This document shows positions 23,401-38,400 of a stretch of 64,000 bases of DNA, piece after piece (positions within the stretch are counted from its first letter, which is position 1; every line of letters starts with the position of its first letter). The position numbers and the translations under genes are program-made. The notes beneath the pieces were generated by a model. That model was not told the origin of the DNA. It saw only the letters and a program-made list of their open reading frames with translations, and made no database searches. Location of the stretch: NCBI GenBank assembly GCA_013407085.1, contig JACCGJ010010799.1, forward strand, positions 1-64,000. Direction: 5' to 3'. The stretch is from Atriophallophorus winterbourni. Its lineage: Eukaryota > Platyhelminthes > Trematoda > Plagiorchiida > Microphallidae.

Positions 23401-26400
23401 ATTACAAAGCAAAAACTCCGTTCTGAATGTTCTAGGCAAAATGTTTCCTAGAGTCATACACTTCCGGCTACAATTTGCAGCTGTTAGAGTTTTCTCCGAA
23501 ACTCAAGGTGTCTTCCGCAATGAAAGATCAACTGTTAACATGATCTTCTCGCTGATAACGGTGACAGGATCAGCGTATAAATTTATACACGGATTTAGTG
23601 ACTTGACGATGGCATTCAACTAAGTCAGTAGGTAAGGTTATTTCAAAATGTTTAATCTTATATGCTGCCCCACAAGAGAGTTAAAACTAGTTATCTCGGT
23701 CCATTCTGACATGAAGGCTCAGTTCAATTTCGAAATTCGCCGAGGCGTCAAAAAAGGGTGTGCTCTTGCTCCCACGCTTTCCGGTATTTTCTTTGCTCTG
23801 GTTCGAAGCTCTCTATTGGGACGAGAACAGAATGTGTTTACATACGCACGCGAAGTAATGGCAGGTTTTTCAACCTGATCCGGTTGAGAGCACAAACCAT
23901 GCTACAAGTTGTGCTAATCCGTGATCTGCTGTTTGACTACGATGCAACCATTATTGCTCACTCCCAAGAATACATCCAGTCTATTGTTCACCGCAGGCAA
24001 TGAATTTAGGCAATCATTCAGCATTAGCAACATCAAAGTCATTGGTCAATGGATTGTATCCCCACCAATCATCATTGTTGGAAACTGTCATCTTGAACCA
24101 GTACAATATTCGACATATCAGGGTTTACCCATTGCGGATAACCACTTGCAAGACACGGAAATTGATAAGCGGATTGACAGAGCAGCTCGCATATTGTCCC
24201 AATTGAACTCTCGTGTTTATGTTAACGCAAGTTGACCGACAAGACAAAAATGATGAAAAACAACGCATGCAAAATAAATGTTTTACTGTGAGGCAGTAAA
24301 ACAGTTGTAGTTTTCATGTGCGGGGAATGTGAGCACCACAAAATATGAGCAAATCCTGCTGTAGGATATGTGCATGCTTTGCGAAAATGTGAAAAATGGT
24401 GAGTGTCCATGAAGACTGTGCGTTTCATGAAATAAAATTAGGGACAGGAAAAGGGATATTTCCTGAATGACCTGATGTAATTAACTATACCACCCACATT
24501 ACCGTCTTTGTAATATACTAGATGGTTAGAAGCGGCAAAATTATTATTCTCAAGTTGGCTTTGCTGCGCACGTAAAGCGAAATTGCCATGGCAACGTGAA
24601 AAAGAATTTTTTTATCATCCTTATTAAAGAAAAGTATATGGCATTTAGAAAATAACAATAAAATGTAAGATTTAACTGACTTTCAAAGCCAAAGTTAATC
24701 TGTGCCTGCCTGATAGTAGGTCCATCAATGAGAAGTGAATTGTGGCTTCTATGTATGTATGAAAACTGTGCATGAATTCATGATTTCTCTGTTTAAAATT
24801 AATTTGAAAATGCTTGTGTGTGCTTGTATATTTCGAATTTGCGAGCACTGAAAAACACACTGTCCGGACAAGCGTTATATTTGCTAGCAGATTAAAATTA
24901 GATATTTTGGAAAGCCAAAATTACTGTCCGCATTTGATTACGGTCACATCCGTGGTACTGGATGTGGTATACAAGTGGTCAAAATATGCGCAAAACATCA
25001 CGTTGTTTTCCTAAATTAGGTTTGTTTTTGATTGATAATTGGAAACTTTGTTCTTTCGAAGATGCTCAAATAATCTCCACAAACCTACACCCTGAGTGTT
25101 TGTAACGTATTGTGTCTGTTGGCATCCTGCGGTCGATGTCGACCATGGATGTACATCAAAATCGCAAGAATTTTCTCGTTTTTAATTATAAAGTTTGATA
25201 TGTTCGGTTACAATATGCCTCAAATAAGTCATTTCAACGAAAACTTATTACTGCTCGCAATACTATCTTATTTCTTATGGGCTAACATTAAAAATTGTTT
25301 GATTAATATTAAAGTAAATTCATCATTATCTCGTTACGCAAATGATACCAGATAACACATGAAAGTATTTCTGGTTTACGAGTTTTTTGCTGTGACTTAT
25401 AGATTTGATATTTCTGTAACAATGGTGTTTATACAAAAGCGGCATTCCACTAAATGTTTGAACAAAATAGCTCATTTGCTTGCATTTCCATCACACACAA
25501 AACCCACGATCGGTTTCGTGATGTTTTCACTCATCAGGTAGGGACAGTAAGATGAGGATCTGCATGCGCTTGAAACAGTGCAAGAATGTTAAACAAGTAA
25601 CGCTCGTATGCTACTTTTGGATAAGGTTAGTACGACGAACCTGTTCAACAACATGAGCTAACACTCATGCAGACAAAGTTTAAAAAATTGACCACGTAAA
25701 TATAGGTACATTTGCATAGATTTCCCATACACGACGATCGGTATTCAACGCTTGCATACAAGCGCGATTCGTTCAGCATTTCCCACTGTTTAAGGTTATT
25801 TCGAAATTTGTTATTGCTGTCCCGATATAATGAGTGTAACCAGTAAGAATCCGATCGTAGTGTATGTGTGTGTGATAGAAATGCCTGCGAAATAGCTTTG
25901 TTGTTTATTGGCTTGGGATAAAACTCAGTCTATAAGAGTGTGGACTCATGCGATTGAATGGCTGGCCGTTCCAAACTTAACTAACGGTGGCATACAATGC
26001 AATATGTTTACCAGTATAACTCTGTTTCCCACTTCACCAGTGTTTAAATGCCCGCTAAACCTGAACTTATTGCAACTACCTGATGACCGCGAACACCCAG
26101 GAACCGGTTGTAGTTTTCATGTGCGGGGAATGTGAGCACCACAAAATATGAGCAAATCCGGCTGTAGGATATGTGCATGCTTTGCGAAAATGTGAAAAAT
26201 GGTGAATGTCCATGAAGACCGTGCGTTTCATGAAATAAATTTAGGGACAGGAAAAGGGATATATCCTGAATGACCTGATGCAATTAATTATACCACCCAC
26301 ATTACCGTCTTTGTAATATACTAGATGGTTAGAAGCGGCAAAATTATTATTCTCAAGTTGGCTCTGCTGTGCGCGTAAAGCGAAATTGCAATGGCTTCGT

Positions 26401-29400
26401 GAAAAATTACCTTTTTATCATCCTTATTAAAGAAAAGTATATGGCATTTAGAAAATAACAATAAAATGTAACATTGAACTGATTTTTATAGACATTGGTA
26501 ATCTGTGTCTGCCTGTTGGTAAGCTCGTAAATGAGGATTGAATTGTGGCTTTTATGTATGCATGAAAACTGTGCATGAATTCATGATGTCTCTGTTTTAA
26601 ATTAATATGACAATGCTTGTGTGTACTTTGTACTTTTCGGGTTTGTGGTCTCTAAAAAACACGACGTCCGGACAAGTCTTATATTTGCAATCGAATTAAC
26701 ATATGATGGTGGGTAGAGTGGATACCTGCTTCCATTTCTATTTTGAATATTGTAATTATTGGAATGCTTAATATGCTATTACATTCACTCGTTCTTTTTA
26801 ACCCGAATATGGGGTAATACCCATAACCACGAACCAAAACGATTTTTTGGATATTTTTTCTGTAGACTCACCGACGACGGGATTTTGTGCTGTTTGCACT
26901 ATTGAGTTGGGGACAGTAATATCAGGAACAGGATGCCATGATTGCAAGTGAAAGCTTGTTGCATTCACAAAAAGAATGAGGTTCATACATCAACCCGACA
27001 GCGACTCACGTCTTGCCAGTTAATGTCTCTCGGTGTAATCTATTTGTCGAAGCTTCATGTTTTTACAACCCAATGAATGGTCAGTGTCTGAATCATCGCT
27101 CTAGTATTATCTTGTGGAGATTACGTTTTTCGTATTAACGCTTAAAACGAGGGATTACTTCATGTAAATGAAACGACCTATGTTGTTTCGAAACTATTTG
27201 AGTGTTTTGTTTATTAAAGATATGGTGAAGATGACAAGAAGACTGAACTACATGATCAACTCTAAAAGGTGATGTCTATTTACATTCGATAGTCAGGTTG
27301 TTTGAGACGCGTAATCTGCATTAATTCTTTCAATTCAATCACAGAATACCACCACACAATATTTTAGCGATTTGATGATAAAAGGTCCTTTTCAGCTAAC
27401 CTTAAATAGCACAAAGGTCACATTTTTGCGCATCAAAGTAATTGTTCAAATCCATTCGAATTCTGTGATTCATTTTTCTGCTCCTTTTATCATGTATTTT
27501 GCATGACCAGCCTTACTACAGTCTAGGTTAAACAAGGTCCAATTCGTTCCACAATATTTTGCAATTACAGTTTCGCGAAACACGTCGCGTAAATGCGTAT
27601 CTCTCAGGGTTGCTACGTTAATTTTCGGCAATTTGAGTCCCCTAAAAATAACAGTTGATTGTCTTCTGACCCTGATATTCGATATGTCGATAATAAATTC
27701 CGAAGCACTGAAAAGACATAGCACATTCTCAATTTTAATTTGATTAACTCAAGTCAGCTATTTGTACCGCTGATACGGAAAAATGTGGTGCGCTTTCGAG
27801 TTGGTTCTTAATCCCCATTCACCTAATGCGTATTGCAGACTGTGACAAAGCAACATCTTATTAACTGAAAGTTGCCCAGTTTGCGGTGAGCGGTTGCTGA
27901 ACAATGAAACCTCACTATCATTTCCGACGCAGAAACACGCACAAAGAGCTGAGCCAATAAATAGCATTTAACCGGTAGCTGCTGGTTAGAATACTATTAT
28001 TCATATTCTTGCAATGACATGGCCTCTACTTTGTGCTGAGTTGTTTACCATTGAAGTAAAAAGTTGAGAAATAGCTGTTGCTCACTCAGAAATTACTTTC
28101 TCTTTACGACATAGTCGAAAGCAAAGGATGAGACATATTGAAAAAGAAGTAGTCACAGTTGTTTCGGGAAAAAGTTGACTAAAAATTCGAAATGCCTAAA
28201 GTGTATCTGGTTTCAGTCTTTTCCTCGAGAAGGTATCCGGAAACACATTTCACGATTGTATATTGTCACATGTCGTTAAGAGTTTGCAATAATTGTTTCC
28301 TTCACCTGGGCGGTCAACCTCTGTTCATGGACATACGCGCTACATCCAAATAGGCAAACGTATTTCGGGCCGACTTTCACCTGCCTTTGTCCTATACGCT
28401 GTTAATTGAAGCAGTTCTACCAGGTCATACAAGACCAGATTTCTAAGTCTTTCGTTGGAATTGTTTGTCAGAAGTTTTGGAAGTCATGCGCCGCTGTAGC
28501 GATGTTAAGAATTGCAGCTTATCCCAAAATTACACTGTCTATGACATGCTTTAAACCAGAATATTCACGAACTGTTTTGATTAGAAAATTACTCACTTCC
28601 AGCTATAATTTTCTCATTTGCTGTCGAACGCCTGAATATCATGCCATTTATTTAGCATGGAAGTTTTATTTTTTCAAATGATTTATTTTGCTTACCGTTC
28701 CGCAATAATAAAAATGTGGCCAGCACAATAAGTTTGGTTATTTTATGAGAATTAATCGCTTGATACGAATTCATTATCTGACTCTGTATTAACAATGCAT
28801 ACTTCGTTTTAAAAGACATTTAACTGTGGCTACAATTACAAACATCATTCAAGATTTTGTTCAATTATTTGTTTATCTGTTTCCAATTATCAATTGCAAC
28901 CTATAATGTAGTAAATATTAATCACATTGCTCGCGCAAGATTTTGAAATGAAATTTCTTTTCTCCCAATTATATTTCAATGAATATGAAATCATTAAATT
29001 ACAATAAATGCACGAAAAACTACATTTTTCGGCAAAACCAAATCACGAAAACACATGAGATAAAAGTCATGGTAATTATTTGTGAGTCTGGCAGTGTAGT
29101 TTTTTTCAATTGCAATGAAATATGTTGACAAATTTAATTGTGTTGTCCTAGGCACAATACTTTCTATAATGCTGCCTTTTATTTAAAATACACTGCATCC
29201 ATTTGAATACTCGAATTAAGTTTATTCATTATAGACATATGATTTAATTTTCGCGAACTTAAAAAGCTACTTATTTCATTGCACTCGGTAGTGAACTTAG
29301 CGCGCATAACGACAACAATGGGTCATAAACTACGGTCTACCGAATTTAAAGAATCTGCATTGACGTACACATTCACACATCATAAAACGGTATTTGACTT

Positions 29401-32400
29401 GGTAGCGAAATCGCTGTTCAAATGGGCCGTGTTCACAACATCAATCATATACGCACCCAATCGTAACATACTACATGCGTTTGACAAGTTGAGGTCACGT
29501 TTAATCTGATGATTGTTTCTATAATCGTGTACTGATGAGGTGTTTATTTTAGTGATAGCTGGCTGTCTAAGCAGCTAACCAACGATTATATACCATTGCA
29601 AAGTGTGCAACAGGTGTGTTAGATTGAAGCTGGATGGGACACCCAACGAACTTGCGGCCCCTTTTCGCAACATTCGGTCCAACATTCGTTCCAACCACTT
29701 TACCGCCCGCGTTGCACGCACCAACATTAATTGTCTCTCGATTCATCCCCGAGGTCAACCTGTCCAAAGCTAATCCCGTTCACCCACGTTCATAGACGTT
29801 TATTACTCGCAAGTCAAATAACAAAACGCACGATTATCTTACATAGACAAACAAACAATCAGTGAATGTCCATCAGTGAATGTGACAACACCAGTTTAAA
29901 AAATCAGTCACATATTTTCGAACTTCATATCAAATTTATTGATAATTTCGTATTAATCGTCATTAATACTTCATCGTATTTGACATGGAGCTACTTTATC
30001 ATGTTTCGAGATCTTGTATATCCCAAACGTATTGTTTTCAAATATTTCCATTAATTTCCATTATTAATATAATTTATCTAAAAATCGAAAAAAATTCGAT
30101 CAAAATTCGACATTTTCACAGATGTTCTGCATAGCCGATTTGGAAAAGCAGAAACTTAGTGGATCATGAGTGATTATTATTTGTTTGGCTAACCTTGGGT
30201 GCCACCAGGCTTAACATTGGTACGAAGTTTCCTCCGAAATATCCCATTTGTGCCGCTGGAAATTGAACAAATAAATAACATCATGAGATTAAGCTTGTTG
30301 AACCATTGAATGTGCATGTAAATTTTTAGGACGATATATGGAGCGAGAATAATTTTGATGCTCCATTGAACACGAGCTCATATGATCATGTTGATAAAAT
30401 AATCAAAAAATACGAAACAAGACCGTGTGTTTTCCAGCCTATTAGGCGTTTTTAATCGATAGGTGCAAATTTCTATTACACAAACATTTTCATCGGGTAG
30501 ACAAAGTTTGCGGTCAATAATGCAGAATTCATTGTATTGAATTGTAAAGACAATATCCAATAATCTAGCGGTGCAGAAACACAAAGGTAAGACATTCTTC
30601 ACTTATTTATTGTTTACAAGAATACAGTAAAACGGCGCGAAAAAAAACGTCTGACAATGCGTTTTACTTATCATCCATCCTTGAATCCTTAAATATTTCT
30701 AACGAGAAAATTAGGAAAAATTTGTTAACTTACACGGTTGGGCTTGTGCGAACATCGGTTGCGGCTGTTGCACTGTAATAGAAGTGAGAAGTAAAAACAC
30801 ATATATTTGCATGCATTTCCATCACACACACAACTCGTTACCGGATTCGGTTGTTTGCACTCATCAGGTATGGGACAGTAGAATCAGGATCCGCATGCGC
30901 TTGAAACAGATGAAGAATGGTAAACATGTTGCGCTTGTATGCCACTGTTGCATAAGTTTGGTACAACACCGTTTCAAGCACATGTGGATATTGACCTTAC
31001 CTGATGAGTACAAACAGCACGAAACCGGTCGTGGGGTATGTTTGTGATAGAAATGATAGCAATTGAAATTTTTTTTATTGTCATGGACTTAAAATATGTC
31101 TACATGTGTGTGGTCTCGTGTGATTGAACAGGTTGGTCGTACCAAACCTTACGAAACAGTGGCATACATGCGCAACTGGTGAACAAATTATTAATAATCG
31201 CAGGCCGCACATGAACTGCGATTATTAGAATATCAGAGGAAAAATACTCAATTCGATCACATCATTTTGAGAGTAAGAATCCACCAAATGGTCACGCAGA
31301 TCCAGAGCAAACAAATTTAAAGTCTGAAAGATTACTTCTGAACAGTTTTTGAAATTGGAATTCAGTATCAAAATATCTACGACCAAATTCGGTTAAAATT
31401 GGTTATATTTTGACTAAATTGAAAAATAAATAGAAAATGAAAAATAAAAAAAATTATTTTTACTACAAAGGACGCAATATATATGATAAATATGTTTCAG
31501 ATTTTAAATTAACTGATCCACATGAATATATTTTCATTATTTAAAATATCAAATCGACATGACAAATCACTCGTTTGGAAGATAAACCAGTTTCATCAGT
31601 TTCATCCATTTTCATCACACAACAGACGACAGGTTTTGTCATCATCAGGCAGGGAATGTACAATCAACTTCTGCATGACTTAACACTGGATAAATGATAA
31701 AGAATGTGTCAACTAGAAAGCCACTGATGGATGATGCTAACGCTAACTACTTGTTCAATCAAGTCGTGTGCATCCAGATTGTACTTTATCTAACTTAAAT
31801 GTACAGAAAGCATCAATCCGTTCGTGGGGTGCAGTTGTGATCAAGAGGCATGCAAATATGGATCTCTTATCCGATCCCTTGGGTGAAACCCAATTTGTAT
31901 TTATGTGCGCACATATAATTAAACTGATTGTTATGGAACGGGGACACAGATGTTCAAAAATTGATCCCAACATTTTGATTTATGAAAACGTTTAATTAGC
32001 ATAACTTACTGATGGGTTGTGGTTGAACTGTTTGGATGAATAAAGAATCAACAGGTCATTCACCAATCACGGTATCTGAATTAAAGCTGATTATTCAAAA
32101 TTAGTGCTTCGATGCAAAGTATTTAAAAAATGCACTCGTTTTAAGAGCAAAATATAAAATTTACTTTCAAATGTCATATTAAAAAATGCATATTATTTTC
32201 TGGATGCAAGTCCAAATGTGAACTTTATAGTTGCTTTATTGTACTCTGTCCGGCAATGATATCCAAGCTTAAGATTAAACGAAACCCAGATAAGGAAATC
32301 TTTTTCTCCGGTAGTCCAAAGCAGATCATGCGTGCCAAGCTGATACCTTTGGTTCACAGATTTTTCAAGCCGCAGCAATTTTCATCAAATTGTAAATCAT

Positions 32401-35400
32401 TTGACTGGAACCAACGAAACAAGGTGCACAGACCCCGTTGTAATGCCGCACAGTCATTAACACATTTGACTCGTTTCAATATTTTTAAATAATCGGCAAA
32501 GAGTATTAAGTTGCATCCAATATCCTCTACTATATTGCTTATATACACCAAGAATGTCATATTAAAAAATGCATATTATTTTTTCTGGATGCAAGTCCAA
32601 ATGTAAACTTTATAGTTGCTTTATTGTACTCTGTCCGGCAATGATATACAAGCTTAAGATTAAACGAAACCCAGATAAGGAAATCTTTTTCTCCGGTAGT
32701 CCAAAGCAGATCACGTGTGCCAAGCCGATACCTTTGGTTCATAGATTTTTCAAGCCGCAGCAATTTTCATCAAATTGCAAATCATTTGACTGGAACCAAC
32801 GAAACAAGGTGCACAGACCCCGTTGTAATGCCGCACAGTCATTAACACACCCAACGCGTTTCAATATTTTTATATAATCGGCAAAGAGTATTAAGTTGCA
32901 TCCAATTTCCTCTACTATATCGTCTATATACACCAAGAATTGTAGAGGTTCAAGCACCGATCCTTAAGGAACTCTACTTGTGACGTCTTTTCTTCTAGCG
33001 AACTTGCTGCCAACATGAAGTTGGACGTGTCTATCGGTGAGGAAGTCCCTTATGCAATTCAGCAATATTCCCGTTATTACACAAGTTCCGAGCTTTTTTA
33101 TTAAAATGTCATGGTTGACTCTAGCGAAAGCTTTGGAAATGTCGATGTAGCAAGCAAGTACAGCCTCACCTTCGTCTAATGCCTCAGTCCAATCTTCGAA
33201 CCTTGTAAGAAGGTTAGATAAACAGCAACGATTTCTTCGAAAACCGTGTTGTGCTGCGGTCAAAACGTTCTCTTATGCGCACAGTCAAAATGCGTTATAT
33301 CAATTTGAAGATTACCGAAAGTAGCGTTACAGGTCTATAGATTTCTGTGTCTGAACGGCTACCACCCTTATAAGTAAGAGTTATCAATTCTGACTTTCAA
33401 TGCGATCTTATGTTGTCTTCATGTAGGCTGAGATTGAATAAGTGCGTGAACGGAGCATTCAAAGAAATTCGACACCTGCGAATTATGGCGGGGGTAATTT
33501 TGTCTGCGCCAGGAGACTTCTTTTCGTTGAGTTGACAAAGTTCCCTCCAACAATATATTAATTGAGAGTCATTTTACTGCAAATAGTTTATTACACAAAA
33601 ACAAAGTGACGTGAGTGTGTTGGCCAACGTTATGTATGATCCACATCGAAAGAAGCTAATTCACATAGCCTACATTTGCTGTCTCACTGCAAATAATATC
33701 CATCTATGAACGGCGCGAAAATAACGTCTGACAATGCGTTTTACTTACAACGAACTCCGCTTATAACGAACATTTTACTCTCTCCCCAGCGATTCGTTGT
33801 ACCCGTGTTCCACTGTATTACAGTTTTACATTTTCATTCTGTGGTGTTGTAAAGTGATATTTTTCACTATTATTCAACCTTTCGTTTAAGTCTCAATGTC
33901 GTGGTGTTTTACAGTGTGAACTATTCCAATCATCCATCCTTGAATCCCTAAATATTTCTAACGAGAAAATGAGGGAGGGTGGACTCCCGATCAATATTTT
34001 TTCATAGAACAATTTGTGAACTTACAAGGTTGAGCTTGTGCGAACATCTGTTGCGGCTGTTGCACTGTAATAGAAGTGAGAAAATGGAGTTATAATAAGG
34101 CACATAAACGTAAAAACACATATATTCGCATGCATTTCCATCACACACACAAATCACATCAGGTATGGGACAGTAGAATCAGGATCCGCATGCGCTTGAA
34201 ACAGTTGAAGAATGGTAAACATGTTGCGCTTGTATGCCACTGTTGGATAAGTTTGGTACAACACTGTTTCAAGCGCATGCGGATATTGACCTTACCTGAT
34301 GAGTGCAAACAGCACGAAACCGGTCGTGGGGTATGTTTGTGATAGAAATGATAGCAATTGAAATTTTTTCGTTTATGGTCATGGATTTAAAATATGTCTA
34401 CATGTGTGTGGTCTCATGTGATTGAACAGGTTGGTCGTACCAAACCTTACGAAACAGTGGCATACATGCGCAACTGGTAAACAAATTATTAATAATCGCA
34501 GGCCGCACATGAACTGCGATTATTAGAATATCAGAGGAAAAATACTCAATTCGATCACATCATTTTGAGAGTAAAAATCCACCAAATGGTCACGCAGACA
34601 CAGAGCAAACAAATTTAAAGTCTGAAAGATTACTTCTGAACAGTTTTTGAAATTGGAATTCAGTATTAAAATATCTACGACCAAATCCGGTTAAAATTGG
34701 TTATTTTTTGACTAAATTAAAAATAAAAAAATAAAAAAATTTATTTCTACTACAAAGGCCGCAATATATATGATAAATATGTTTCAAATTTTAAATTAAC
34801 TGATCCACATGAATATATTTTCATTATTTAAAATATCAAATCGACATGACAAATCACTCGTTAGGAAGATAAACCAGTTTCGACCATGCAAATTTTAGAA
34901 ATAATATTCGTGTAGGCATCAAATTTCATCACACAACTGACGACAGGTTTTGTCATCATCACGCAGGGAATGTACAATCAACTTCTGCATGACTTAACAC
35001 TGGATAAATGATAAAGAATGTGTCAACTTGAAAGCCACTGATGGATGATGCTAACGCTAACTACTTGTTCAATCAAGTCGTGTGCATCCAGATTGTACTT
35101 TATCTAACTTAAATGTACAGAAAGCATCAATCCGTTCGTGGGGTGCAGTTGTGATCAAGATGCATGCAAATATGGATCTCTTATCCGATCCCTTGTGTGA
35201 AACCCTATTTGTATTTATGTGCGCACATATAATTAAACTGATTGTTATGGAACGGGGACACAGATGTTCAAAAATTGATCCCAACATTATGATTTATCAA
35301 AACGTTTAATTAGCATAACTTACTCATAGGTTGTGGTTGAACTGTTTGGATGAATAAAGAATCAACAGGTCATTCACCAATCACGGTATCTGAATTAAAG

Positions 35401-38400
35401 CTGATTATTCAAAATTAGTGCCTCGATGCAAAATGTTTGAAAAATGCACTCGTTTTAAGAGCAAAATATAAAATTTACTTTCAAATGTCATATTAAAAAA
35501 TGCATATTATTTTCTGGATGCAAGTCCAAATGTGAACTTTATAGTTGCTTTATTGTACTCTGTCCGGCAATGATATCCAAGCTTAAGATTAAACGACACC
35601 CAGATAAGGAAATCTTTTTCTCCGGTAGTCCAAAGCAGATCACGGTGCCAAGCTGATACCTTTGGTTCACAGATTTTTCAAGCCGCAGCAATTTTCATCA
35701 AATTGTAAATCATTTGACTGGAACCAACGAAACAAGGTGCACAGACCCCGTTGTAATGCCGCACAGTCATTAACACACCCAACGCGTTTCAATATTTTTA
35801 TATAATCGGCAAAGAGTATTAAGTTGCATCCAATTTCCTCTACTATATCGTCTATATACACCAAGAATTGTAGAGGTTCAAGCACCGATCCTTAAGGAAC
35901 TCTACTTGTGACGTCTTTTCTTCTAGCGAACTTGCTGCCAACATGAAGTTGGACGTGTCTATCGGTGAGGAAAGTCCCTTATGCAATTCAGCAATATTCC
36001 CGTTATTACACAAGTTCCGAGCTTTTTTATTAAAATGTCATGGTTGACTCTAGCGAAAGCTTTGGAAATGTCGATGTAGCAAGCAAGTACAGCCTCACCT
36101 TCGTCTAATGCCTCAGTCCAATCTTCGAACCTTGTAAGAAGGTTAGATAAACAGCAACGATTTCTTCGAAAACCGTGTTGTGCTGCGGTCAAAACGTTCT
36201 CTTATGCGCACAGTCAAAATGCGTTATATCAATTTGAAGATTACCGAAAGTAGCGTTACAGGTCTATAGATTTCTGTGTCTGAACGGCTACCACCCTTAT
36301 AAGTAAGAGTTATCAATTCTGACTTTCAATGCGATCTTATGTTGTCTTCATGTAGGCTGAGATTGAATAAGTGCGTGAACGGAGCATTCAAAGAAATTCG
36401 ACACCTGCGAATTATGGCGGGGGTAATTTTGTCTGCGCCAGGAGACTTCTTTTCGTTAAGTTGACAAAGTTCCCTCCCAACAATATATTAATTGACAGTC
36501 ATTTCACTGCAAATAGTTTATTACACAAAAACAAAGTGACGTGAGTGTGTTGGCCAACGTTATGTATGATCCACACCGAAAGAAGCTAATTCACAGAGCC
36601 TACATTTGCTGTCTCACTGCAAATAATATCCATCTATGAACGGCGCGAAAATCACGTCTGACAATGCGTTTTACTTACAACGAACTCCGCTTATAACGAA
36701 CATTTTACTCTCTCCCCAGCGATTCGTTGTACCCGTGTTCCACTGTATTACAGTTTTACATTTTCATTCTGTGGTGTTGTAAAGTGATATTTTTCACTAT
36801 TATTCAACCTTTCTTTTAAGTCTTAATGTCGTGGTGTTTTACAGTGTGAACTATTCCAATCATCCATCCTTGAATCCCTAAATATTTCTAACGAGAAAAT
36901 GAGGGAGGGTGGACTCCCGATCAATATTTTTTCATAGAACAATTTGTGAACTTACACGGTTGAGCTTGTGCGAACATCTGTTGCGGCTGTTGCACTGTAA
37001 TAGAAGTGAGAAAATGGAGTTATAATAAGGCACATAAACGTAAAAACACATATATTTGCATGCATTTCCATCACACACACAAATCACATCAGGTATGGGA
37101 CAGTAGAATCAGGATCCGCATGCGCTTGAAACAGTTGAAGAATGGTAAACATGTTGCGCTTGTATGCCACTGTTGGATAAGTTTGGTACAACACTGTTTC
37201 AAGCGCATGCGGATATTGACCTTACCTGATGAGTGCAAACAGCACGAAACCGGTCGTGGGGTATGTTTGTGATAGAAATGATAGCAATTGAAATTTTTTT
37301 GTTTATGGTCATGGATTTAAAATATGTCTACATGTGTGTGGTCTCATGTGATTGAACAGGTTGGTCGTACCAAACCTTACGAAACAGTGGCATACATGCG
37401 CAACTGGTAAACAAATTATTAATAATCGCAGGCCGCACATGAACTGCGATTATTAGAATATCAGAGGAAAAATACTCAATTCGATCACATCATTTTGAGA
37501 GTAAAAATCCACCAAATGGTCACGCAGACACAGAGCAAACAAATTTAAAGTCTGAAAGATTACTTCTGAACAGTTTTTGAAATTGGAATTCAGTATTAAA
37601 ATATCTACGACCAAATCCGGTTAAAATTGGTTATTTTTTGACTAAATTAAAAAATAAATAAAATAAAAAAATTTATTTCTACTACAAAGGCCGCAATATA
37701 TATGATAAATATGTTTCAAATTTAAATTAACTGATCCACATGAATATATTTTCATTATTTAAAATATCAAATCGACATGACAAATCACTCGTTAGGAAGA
37801 TAAACCAGTTTCGACCATGCAAATTTTAGAAATAATATTCGTGTAGGCATCAAATTTCATCACACAACTGACGACAGGTTTTGTCATCATCACGCAGGGA
37901 ATGTACAATCAACTTCTGCATGACTTAACACTGGATAAATGATAAAGAATGTGTCAACTTGAAAGCCACTGATGGATGATGCTAACGCTAACTACTTGTT
38001 CAATCAAGTCGTGTGCATCCAGATTGTACTTTATCTAACTTAAATGTACAGAAAGCATCAATCCGTTCGTGGGGTGCAGTTGTGATCAAGATGCATGCAA
38101 ATATGGATCTCTTATCCGATCCCTTGTGTGAAACCCTATTTGTATTTATGTGCGCACATATAATTAAACTGATTGTTATGGAACGGGGACACAGATGTTC
38201 AAAAATTGATCCCAACATTATGATTTATCAAAACGTTTAATTAGCATAACTTACTCATAGGTTGTGGTTGAACTGTTTGGATGAATAAAGAATCAACAGG
38301 TCATTCACCAATCACGGTATCTGAATTAAAGCTGATTATTCAAAATTAGTGCCTCGATGCAAAATGTTTGAAAAATGCACTCGTTTTAAGAGCAAAATAT

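Larger units (their letters stand above)
30682..33940. repeat. Tandem block 1 (about 3.26 kb)
   Basis: It contains, left to right, the 39-nt exon, a hammerhead repeat, the 18-nt exon and a CR1 fragment. It is about 330 nt longer than blocks 2 and 3 because 32187-32556 is duplicated again as 32569-32940. Confidence 0.85.
33941..36870. repeat. Tandem block 2 (2930 nt)
   Basis: It has the same order of parts as block 1 and begins TGAATCCCTAAATATTTCTA. Visible differences from block 3 are a few percent or less. Confidence 0.88.

Noticed and set aside
26872..26889. A possible 18-nt phase 1-1 exon (QNPVV) on the minus strand with a GTGAGT donor
   Set aside because: It would fall after the 30194 exon, which ends in phase 0, so it breaks the frame. 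It lies in a scrap of the hammerhead repeat and has a poor acceptor.
28596..28619. A 24-nt candidate minus exon with a GTGAGT donor between the 30194 and 22829 exons
   Set aside because: The required phase 0 contains TAG.
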